Below, piece after piece: positions 57,081 through 64,000 of a stretch of DNA of 64,000 nucleotides (the first letter of the stretch is position 1; each line of letters opens with the position of its first letter). Both the position numbers and the translations under genes were made by a program. The notes below the pieces were generated by a model, which searched no databases, had not been told where the DNA came from, and saw only the letters and a list, made by a program, of their open reading frames with translations. This DNA is from Plectosphaerella cucumerina (taxonomy: Eukaryota; Ascomycota; Sordariomycetes; Glomerellales; Plectosphaerellaceae): NCBI GenBank assembly GCA_020746995.1, contig JAGPXD010000004.1, positions 310,001-374,000 of the forward strand, written 5' to 3'.

Positions 57081-59714
57081 CTACAACGGCGGCAAGTCGT
57101 CCCTGCATATGGGACACTTGAGCCGGTACCTCAGCCAGCTCTCGAGACAAGCGCTGTGGAACACGTGCCGACACGGCGTCACCATGTAGTTTCGCCTCGT
57201 CAAGACCCCGGCCACACCTCCCGCCGTGGTGTCCGTCTCCCCTGCCCGCACGACGGGCACCTCCAGGGCGTCGAAGCAGATGGCGCACTCGGTCTTTGCC
57301 GTCCGCATGCCCTTGCCGGGGCTGCCGCCGGCGCCCTTATTGCTCTCGACATCAGCCTTGGTTGACACAGACTCGTCATCGCCCGCACCGGCGCCCGTCT
57401 GGACGGGTTCCAGCGAGGACAGAAGACCAATGGGGAAGCTCCCATCCTCGAGGTTGTCTTCTCGGAGAACCGGATGGTAATCCCAAGCCTCGGGCGTCCA
57501 GCTCTTAGGAACAGCGAAGCGCGGACCAAGGACATCCTGGGAGGCGAGAACCCAGAGCTGGATCCAGACCCAGGCGCAGAAGACAAGGAATGCGCGACGG
57601 TCCGGTTCCGCGAGCAGAAAGTTGTCCTCCTTAAGATAGAAGTAGGCAAGCGGCGTCAGACGCAAGACGGACTGGCCTATCATGAAGCGCCAGGAAAGCG
57701 CGCGGCGGCAGTTGCGCATGATGTTGCGGTGGATCTGGGGCAGCCAGAAAGAGAGGTAGCCCAGGGCCAGTATGTTTGTGAATATGGACCGCAGGCGGGA
57801 CGACCAGGATGTCGAGAAGATGATCACCAGGAGGATGAAGGAGATCATCAGGGCAAACCTGGCCATCACGTAGCTGGGGCTGTTTGGTCTGTCCACTGCC
57901 ACCGTGGCCGTGGCGCCGCCGTTGCCGACGGGTGTCACGTCGGGCAGATCGAGCGGTTCATCCATATCTTGGTCTGATGGCATAATGAACGGCGGCGACG
58001 GCGGCCGTGGGGTTGCCTCAGCAGGCGTTGTGGCCGTGGTGGTCTCAGGCGCCGAAGCCTGCGCTGGAGTCCGGGCGGCCGGAGACTCGTCAGTATTTTG
58101 TGGAGTTGCCGGAGGTCTCGGCGTGTTGCGGTTCGTTGGTGAGTCCCTCCTCCTGTCGACCGGGACCTGGACCTTATGGATCTCCGAGAGGAACAGACCT
58201 CCAATCGTCATGGACAAGAAGGCAGCGAAGAGCAAGGCCAGAGACTCGAGATAGGTAATCCCAGCGTCCAACACCCATATTGATGCACCGCCAAAGATAA
58301 TACCATCTAGCATGACCATCATGCTGATCGAGTTGTAACTGATCCGCCACACCGTCGAGGGCGTGGAAGACTCTCGCATTTGGTCCTTCAACAGAAAGAC
58401 TTGGGCGAGGAAGACGCCGGCAAAGACGAGGACCCAGAGACGAATCTGGCCGTAGATGACCTCGATCTTGTTGCCGACGAGATGCTGGCCCTCTGCAGGT
58501 GTAAAGTCGGGCGGGCCCTTTGTTTCCAAGAAGAATGAACAGTCAGGCGACCACAAGATGGCCGACATCTGAAGCTCCGGGACCCCGCGTATAGGGGCGC
58601 CGTTGGGGAAACGAAGCTCCTGTTCAATGTCGCTGATGACCTCGGACATGTGACCGAAATCAGGGTCGAATCCCGCCATGTCCAACTGTGTCTTGTCGGG
58701 AGGATACACCTGGCCGTAGAGGATGTATTCGCAGTGCGGCGACGGCGCCAGTGCCTCCTGCTGCGGGTTGATAACCTCGGACGACCATGGCACCGTGATG
58801 TCGTTGAAGAAGGCAGACTCTTCCCGTCGAACGGTGTCTGCGATGGACGCGTTCAACAGCTTCTGGCTAGAGTGGAAAAAGTCCGCGCTCGGCGTCAGAT
58901 GCGGAAGGCCAAAGATGCCATCAAACTTCTCGCTTGTCGTCGACATGAGAACAATGCCAGTGCGAGGCCACTTGATGCCGTGCATTCGCATCTCCCAGGT
59001 CATGCCGGAGCCCTCGACGTCCTCAATCTCGACCGACGCTTTTGCTGTGCGGACCCAGCCGCCACCCTTTGCGCCATCGTCCTTTTCGTCCTCGTACTCG
59101 AGATTCTGGACGTTGCGACCAGTGTCGACCATGTCGATCACCATGGTGCCCTGGCTGCCGGTGATGTTGCGCGCCCATGGGAAGGTCGACCCCCGCCAGA
59201 TGTGATTCGGTGCGATTTCGGTTAAGTTATAATCGTCATGGTGCCGCGGAGAGGTGCCCTCCTTTCGCACCCATTCACCCTTGACGACACCGGTGGCGTT
59301 CTGCCATACCGCATGCCGATCTGCCCCGAGCAGGTCCTCGCTCTGGGCCAGCGGCGGGTTCACCCTCCGACTCCAGTCCTCGCACTGGCCCCGGAATCTC
59401 GAAAAGTCGTCCCATGCGAGGTTGTCTTCCTCCCGAAAGCCCGTAAGATTCAGGTAGGAAACGTCGATGGCCTGGGGAGCCTTGCTCTGTCGCGGTGCGA
59501 AATCGCCCCAAGAGGATGCATTTAGAAAGTCGAGGGCTGTCTGGTGTCGTTCGAGTCTTTCGGCGAGAAGACTGTTGAAGGAAAGATACTGGCTGGGACT
59601 TTCTGGGCTGAAAATGATCCAGAGAACGATGATGAACAGGAAGACGGATGCTGCCTGTGGGGGCTGTCGAGGCGGCATGATGCCTGGTGCCTTGCTTGCG
59701 AGGGCAGCAGTCAC
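57081..59714 (-). CDS. tul1: Dsc E3 ubiquitin ligase subunit 1 (Tul1/DscA)
   Basis: A Golgi/endosomal RING ubiquitin ligase subunit, 877 residues in one exon. The signal-anchor segment is VFLFIIVLWIIF, then a long lumenal domain with the family hallmark region ALDFLNASSWGDF and later HMSEVISDIEQELRFPNG. Multiple helices follow (LWVLVFAGVFLAQVFLL, SFILLVIIFSTSWSS and others). The C-terminal RING-H2 finger is CAICFDALEVP...CRHVFHSACLESWL...CPIC. In fission yeast and Aspergillus the Dsc complex activates the SREBP sterol regulators. Start at 59714; 59678 is a second in-frame option. It shares a 422-bp divergent promoter with the HSBP1-like gene. Confidence 0.94.
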   Translation of the reverse strand: MTAALASKAPGIMPPRQPPQAASVFLFIIVLWIIFSPESPSQYLSFNSLLAERLERHQTALDFLNASSWGDFAPRQSKAPQAIDVSYLNLTGFREEDNLAWDDFSRFRGQCEDWSRRVNPPLAQSEDLLGADRHAVWQNATGVVKGEWVRKEGTSPRHHDDYNLTEIAPNHIWRGSTFPWARNITGSQGTMVIDMVDTGRNVQNLEYEDEKDDGAKGGGWVRTAKASVEIEDVEGSGMTWEMRMHGIKWPRTGIVLMSTTSEKFDGIFGLPHLTPSADFFHSSQKLLNASIADTVRREESAFFNDITVPWSSEVINPQQEALAPSPHCEYILYGQVYPPDKTQLDMAGFDPDFGHMSEVISDIEQELRFPNGAPIRGVPELQMSAILWSPDCSFFLETKGPPDFTPAEGQHLVGNKIEVIYGQIRLWVLVFAGVFLAQVFLLKDQMRESSTPSTVWRISYNSISMMVMLDGIIFGGASIWVLDAGITYLESLALLFAAFLSMTIGGLFLSEIHKVQVPVDRRRDSPTNRNTPRPPATPQNTDESPAARTPAQASAPETTTATTPAEATPRPPSPPFIMPSDQDMDEPLDLPDVTPVGNGGATATVAVDRPNSPSYVMARFALMISFILLVIIFSTSWSSRLRSIFTNILALGYLSFWLPQIHRNIMRNCRRALSWRFMIGQSVLRLTPLAYFYLKEDNFLLAEPDRRAFLVFCAWVWIQLWVLASQDVLGPRFAVPKSWTPEAWDYHPVLREDNLEDGSFPIGLLSSLEPVQTGAGAGDDESVSTKADVESNKGAGGSPGKGMRTAKTECAICFDALEVPVVRAGETDTTAGGVAGVLTRRNYMVTPCRHVFHSACLESWLRYRLKCPICRDDLPPL

Positions 59715-60136
59715 CTAGAGGATGTCATCGGATGCGATGTGTTTTCGGAGACGCCAGAAATGATGGACAGCAGAGGAATGGGAATGCAGGCCTATGAGTC
59801 GCTGCTCTATGTTGGATGGCGGATGAGGCTCGTTGATGAGATGACATGACGTTAGCCAACGCCCGACGCCTCCGTGATCAAGGGTCCAGTCGCGTTGTCA
59901 CGAGTGGCTGAAACGCCACAGACCGTCAACCCTGCGCCACCGCACCTGTTGTGCGGATGTGGGGCGTGAGTCCAGGAGCTGAATCGTCACTGTTCCCAAA
60001 CAACCGGCACTGGTCTCACTGACAACTTCTCCATCACGAACACCCTCTCTCAAGCCCACAAAGACCTTGTCTAACAGCCACAAACCCATTGTCAGCAGCA
60101 TAGACTTGAAGAAGATTCTCTCACGAAGGTACAAAT
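59715..60136. promoter_or_regulatory. Divergent promoter, Tul1 / HSBP1-like
   Basis: A 422-bp head-to-head interval. No specific operator recognised. Confidence 0.4.
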
Positions 60137-60574
60137 ATGGCCTCCAACGAGGGCGATCAGTCCGAAGTCCAGAAGAAGGTCTGTCCTCCCCCTTCCGTAG
60201 AACCCCTCGCACAGTACAAGCGCCGCAACCATGCCGAAGCGTCCCCCCACCTCTGTGCCCGTATGGCCGGGCTACACCGACAAGGACAAGATTGTGCTAC
60301 CTAATCCAGATGGAAACCCGTTGCTCACCATCATCCAGGACGTCACAAACGCCGAGCTGCAGGCCGCGGTGGACAAGCTCCTGGTCGAGGTCACAACCAC
60401 CTTTTCCAGCGTGTCTTCTGATATCACCGCTCAACGTAAGTTCGCCCCTCCCCTTCTCATCTTACAGTACGCATACTAACAGATTTAGTGAATGCCATGA
60501 CTGAACGCCTCGACCGGCTTGAAGCTAGTGTCCTGGCCGAGAAGCCCAAGGGCGACCCGCCCAGCCAGCCATGA
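60137..60574 (+). CDS. Heat-shock factor binding protein 1-like
   Basis: A 74-residue coiled-coil protein resembling HSBP1, a negative regulator of heat-shock factor and a partner of the WASH complex. Exon 1 is 60137-60178 (MASNEGDQSEVQKK), exon 2 60339-60435 starts DVTNAELQAAVDKLLVEV, and exon 3 60489-60574 gives LNAMTERLDRLEASV. The heptad pattern and length (HSBP1 is 76 aa in humans) fit this model. A competing reading starts at 60231 (MPKRPPTSVPVWPG) and skips the first intron, but has an unusual N-terminus. The 160-nt first intron is the longest clear one here. Confidence 0.75.
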
Positions 60575-60805
60575 GCAGATGATGTGATGATGCCGAGGGG
60601 TAGACCAGGTATACCAAGTAGACAGGGGCAAGAGGTGACGATGGACGATTCGGAGTTTTAGGGAGCATTCATTATTCATGTACAGCTATCGCAGGCAGAA
60701 GTTGTGCAAAGACGTTGTTCAATCCAGACGCAGCCGAAAGGACCCCAGTTCCATATGCAGGCGCGCTTTTCATCGTTGTGTATCATGTCCAGAGAGACGA
60801 GCCAT

Positions 60806-61986
60806 TTACAGCTCATCCTTGACGCTCTCGACAGTCTCGGCGACCTTGGCGACGAACTTGCGGAGAATGTTCGTCTTGCTGGTGATCTCGTCACGCTTGG
60901 CAGGGGCGAGGCCACCCTTGGTCAGGATGCCGTCAAGGCGAGCAAGCTCCTTGGACGCCCAGTCGCTGTTGTCGTTGAGCTTGTTGAAGACCCGGACGTA
61001 GTACTCGGCGTACTTGAGCTGGGCCTGCTCGGTCACGGCGGCGGCCTCCTTCTGGGCCTCGGCAAGAGCCTCGGCGACGGTGACGCCTCCGGTGAACTTG
61101 GTGACGATGGCGTCGAGGGCGGCGACGGTGCCGGCGTAGATGTTCAGGCCACCGCCGGGGGTGCGGTGGGTGCCAGCCTTCTCGTTGATGAAGTCGATGA
61201 AGGCCTGCTCGGAGCGGCCGCCGCTGTACTCCTGGGGCTCCTTGGAGCCGGCGGGGAAGTACTTGATGGTGGGGTAAGAGGTGACGCCCTGGTCCTTCGC
61301 GGTAGCCTTGCTGTTGTCGGCCTCGGCATCAACCTTGGCAATCAGGACGCCGTCCTCCTGGGCGAAGGTGTGGGCGAGCTCCTCCCAGATGGGGGCGAGG
61401 GTCTTGCAGTCTGCAAAGGTAGGAGTCAGTATTCGTCTGGGTGCTACAGGGTGACATGGGGATGCATACGTCCGCACCAGGGAGCAGTGAAGGCCACGAG
61501 GGCGGCCTTGTCACCGCCAATCTCGGTCTTGAAGGTGGAGTCGCTGAGCATGACCACATCGCTGGGAGCCTTCTGGGCCTTCTTGGGCTTGATGCCAGTC
61601 TTCTTGGTGATGAACTCGGTCAGGCTGTCGATATCGCGGCCGCTCTTGTAGTCCTCGGGGGTATCGCTCTTGCCGTCGAACCACTTGAGGGTGGGGAAGC
61701 CCTGGACGCCGAAGCGCTTGCCCAGGGACTTCTCAGCATCGGCATCGACCTTTGCGATCTGGACCTGGTCCTTGTTCTTCTCAAAGGTCAAGGCAAGCTC
61801 CTCCCAAACGGGAGCGAGGTTCTTGCAGTGACCGCACCAGGGGGCAAAGAACTCGACAAGAGTGGGCTTTCCGGACTTGAGAACGACATCGTCAAAGTTG
61901 GAGGGGATGAGGTCGATGACGGCAGAGTGCCTGGCGGTGGCGACGGCGGCCATCATGCCGAGCATCACGGCCTTGAAAGAGACCAT
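60806..61986 (-). CDS. tigA: Protein disulfide isomerase, TigA-like, KDEL tail
   Basis: An ER-lumen PDI with two thioredoxin domains and a C-terminal ERp29-like D-domain. The signal peptide is MVSFKAVMLGMMAAVATA. Active site 1 is APWCGHCKNL. The second, CGHC, is assembled across a 59-nt intron (61411-61469), reading WCG-HCKTLAP. The D-domain includes KYAEYYVRVFNKL and ends SVKDEL, an ER retrieval signal. It matches the Aspergillus TigA / plant P5-type architecture. It shares a 536-bp divergent promoter with the ribosomal protein S29 gene. Confidence 0.94.
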
Positions 61987-62522
61987 TGTGACGGTTGCTG
62001 CTGGGACCGACGAGCTTTGGGTATGTTTCTTTCTTGAGGGAGACGGATTAAGAAGATTTGTAGAATTGGTTGATTCCGTCACCTGGATTGATGCTTTGAA
62101 ATCTGGAAGAAGACAGCTTTCGAGGGGACGAGTGAGCCCGCACCATCGCCTCCAGCTCCACACCCGAAGCTTGAGCTCGGGGCAGCTTATCGTTATCGAC
62201 CATTGGATCGACGCTAAGCCTGAGACGTTGGGGGCGTCAGAGCTTACCTGACATATTCAGCTATCGGGCTTCTGCTCACGTGCATATGCCTAAAAAGGGG
62301 TCCGCCCCTGTGCACAGACCACGTCCCTCGCTTGGGCTGGCAGCCCTCCCGGCCAATGAGCTAGCCCCAGTCAAATCGGGCCTCCCACACAAAATTTACA
62401 CAGATCGCGAAAAGTCACTCCGTCTTGCAAAGCCAGTCAGTTCCCCGTCAACCCGTCGCGCCCATCCGCCCAGCCAACCGATTCGATCTCGTCTCGATAC
62501 AACAGCCGACAATACCGCCAAC
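61987..62522. promoter_or_regulatory. Divergent promoter, PDI / Rps29
   Basis: A 536-bp head-to-head interval. No ribosomal-protein box could be assigned confidently. Confidence 0.4.
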
Positions 62523-62966
62523 ATGTCTCACGAATCCGTCTGGAACTCTCGCCCCCGCACCTACGGCAAGGGCTCGCGCTCTTGGTATGGACAGCCCTGA
62601 ACAACCCCTCCGACGCCCTCCTCGATGTCGCCGTCGCCGCCCGAGTGGCCGAGGCGCCCGAAGCCCTGCCACGACGGCGAAGACAGCGACAGTGGAGGGC
62701 TTGGAGAAATGTGGCTCTGGAATACTGGCAGCTAACATGATTGGGATTCAGCCGCGTCTGCAAGCACTCTGCTGGTCTGATCCGCAAGTACGACCTGAAC
62801 CTGTGCCGTCAGTGCTTCCGTGAGAAGGCCAAGGACATCGGCTTCACCAAGGTACGACCCTGCCAGACCCACGGCCACGAGGAACCGCAGCAATTGCTCG
62901 CCCTTCAACGACAGGCCTCGTGCGAGAGACAAGTGCTGACAGATTGTCAACCCACAGTTCCGTTAA
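62523..62966 (+). CDS. rps29: 40S ribosomal protein S29 (uS14)
   Basis: A 56-residue zinc-binding small-subunit protein. Exons 62523-62584, 62752-62851 and 62958-62966 (last exon 9 nt, FR then stop). The N-terminus MSHESVWNSRPRTYGKGSRS is near universal. The zinc site is CRVC...CRQC, with the first Cys codon split by intron 1. Length and motif match the eukaryotic family exactly. The introns (167 and 106 nt) are longer than the local average, common for ribosomal protein genes. Confidence 0.96.
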
Positions 62967-63730
62967 ATCCCTACTTCCCCTCGACGATGATGGAACGACT
63001 CAGAGATGAACGGGGCTAGCCGGTTGGGATCCTCGCCACACGCCGCCACGATGCCGAGGTGCGGCCTGGAACAAAATGGGAAATCTCGTTTTCAGAAGAG
63101 GGAACGAGGACTGGAGGAAGACGGTTTCCTCCCTGGCGTATCCCAGAAGCCCACAAGGGCACGGAGTTTTCGGTCGCGGCTTTTACTACACCGGAAGTAC
63201 GGACGAAATGGCTTTTGCCGCCGATTATTCTCTCTGAGCATAGGCGAATAACACGGCAACTAAATCACTCGATCGACCCCCCAAGAGATGCGTGATGTTG
63301 GGTGGGATGGACGTCCCGTGGGTGATGCGGTTGCCGGACCATCTCCACAGGATGATGACACCTTAGACGCAGGTCGCGCGAGCGAATGAGAGGAACTGAA
63401 ATGTCATGAGTTGTTGTTGTTGCAGATTTGACCGTTCTGTTGGGCCTCTATCTAAAGTACAATGCTGAAAACAGAGGTGAAGTAGAGCGGAGAGCTTGGA
63501 GCCCATGAAACGGTGATATACAGGTTGAGGCCCTCCCCAGGGCCCCGGGTGGATGTCGGTCGGTTGTTGTACATGAGGTCATAAAACAAGGCCAACTCCA
63601 GCTCTTTTGTACACCGCACCTGCGCCCAAAGCTCCGGTGGCAGCCGGTATGGCGGCTATCCCTCTGGACACGGCACGAGGCGTGGCGCGGCCGTGTCGCT
63701 TTCTCTTCACCGTGGAAAGACCACGTCCGC
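62967..63730. other. Intergenic, convergent 3' ends of rps29 and EF-Tu
   Basis: About 760 bp. No recognised gene; likely 3' UTRs. Confidence 0.5.
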
Positions 63731-64000
63731 TTACTTCATGATGCGGGTGATCAGACCGGTGGCGACGGTCCTGCCGCCCTCACGGACGTTGAAGCGCTGA
63801 CCGACCTCGATGGCGCAAGGCTGGTGCAGGTGGGCGACCATCTCGACGTTGTCGCCGGGCATGACGATCTTGTGGTCGGCATCCTCGGTACCCTCGGGGA
63901 AGGTCAGGGCGCAAGACTCATCGTTGGTGCGGAGGTACATCTGGGGAGCGTAGTTCTGGCGGAAACCAGTGTGGCGGCCACCCTCCTCCTTGGTGAGGAC
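63731..64000 (-). CDS. tuf1: Mitochondrial elongation factor Tu, 3' part
   Basis: The C-terminal 90 or so codons of organellar EF-Tu; the 5' part lies beyond the window edge. Visible domain III includes MYLRTNDESCALTFPEG, IVMPGDNVEMVAHLHQP and the highly conserved end RFNVREGGRTVATGLITRI. It delivers aminoacyl-tRNA to mitochondrial ribosomes. The frame remains open at the window edge. Confidence 0.95.
   Translation of the reverse strand, partial: VLTKEEGGRHTGFRQNYAPQMYLRTNDESCALTFPEGTEDADHKIVMPGDNVEMVAHLHQPCAIEVGQRFNVREGGRTVATGLITRIMK

Noticed and set aside
60231..60479. 82-codon ORF starting MPKRPPTSVPVWPG
   Set aside because: The three-exon HSBP1-like model explains the conserved part and the total length better.

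Overview
The window is nuclear DNA of a filamentous ascomycete, most likely a Sordariomycete. The evidence is short GT-AG introns of about 50-100 nt in most genes, GC-rich third codon positions, two Zn2Cys6 regulators, and housekeeping orthologues of filamentous-fungal type (SNW/SKIP splicing factor, Tim22, Dsc1/Tul1 E3 ligase, Cdc12-type septin, TigA-like PDI). Genus and species cannot be fixed from sequence reading alone. Exon boundaries were placed by eye from splice consensus, reading frame and family conservation; I ran no search or alignment.

Region 1 (1-18.8 kb) is accessory and catabolic in character. It holds a truncated SDR, a secreted-type amidohydrolase with an apparent one-base frameshift, a Baeyer-Villiger flavin monooxygenase, a Rieske oxygenase, a Zn2Cys6 regulator, an MFS transporter, a YjlB-type cupin, a YeeE/YedE sulfur permease, and a metallo-beta-lactamase-fold persulfide-dioxygenase-like enzyme. 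Six of these form three head-to-head pairs (BVMO/Rieske, MFS/cupin, permease/MBL). All three divergent promoters carry a GGGCCCG-type element, and two of them share an identical 15-mer. The permease/MBL pair resembles the bacterial BigR-Blh hydrogen-sulfide detoxification unit, here with two half-permeases fused into one intron-bearing gene. I infer a co-regulated catabolic cluster, possibly for an organosulfur or amine compound; the substrate is not visible. There is no PKS, NRPS or terpene synthase, so it is not a classical secondary-metabolite cluster.

Region 2 (20-42.8 kb) is mainly core genome: amino-acid transporter, CoA-transferase family III enzyme, Prp45, an unrecognised coiled-coil protein, Tim22, Ubp15/USP7, a SAM methyltransferase, a mitochondrial PDH/BCKDH-type kinase, septin Cdc12 and Pwp2.

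Region 3 (42.8-47.5 kb) is a large gene-free interval. It is G-rich on the left and pyrimidine-rich on the right, switching near 44.95 kb, and lies upstream of a second Zn2Cys6 regulator (47.5-49.8 kb).

Region 4 (50-64 kb) holds a questin-oxidase-like protein with a GC-AG intron and a possible mitochondrial leader, a SET/Vps75-type histone chaperone, an intron-containing tRNA-Phe, a 2EXR-domain protein, Dsc1/Tul1, a small HSBP1-like protein, a KDEL-tailed PDI, ribosomal protein S29 and the 3' end of mitochondrial EF-Tu.
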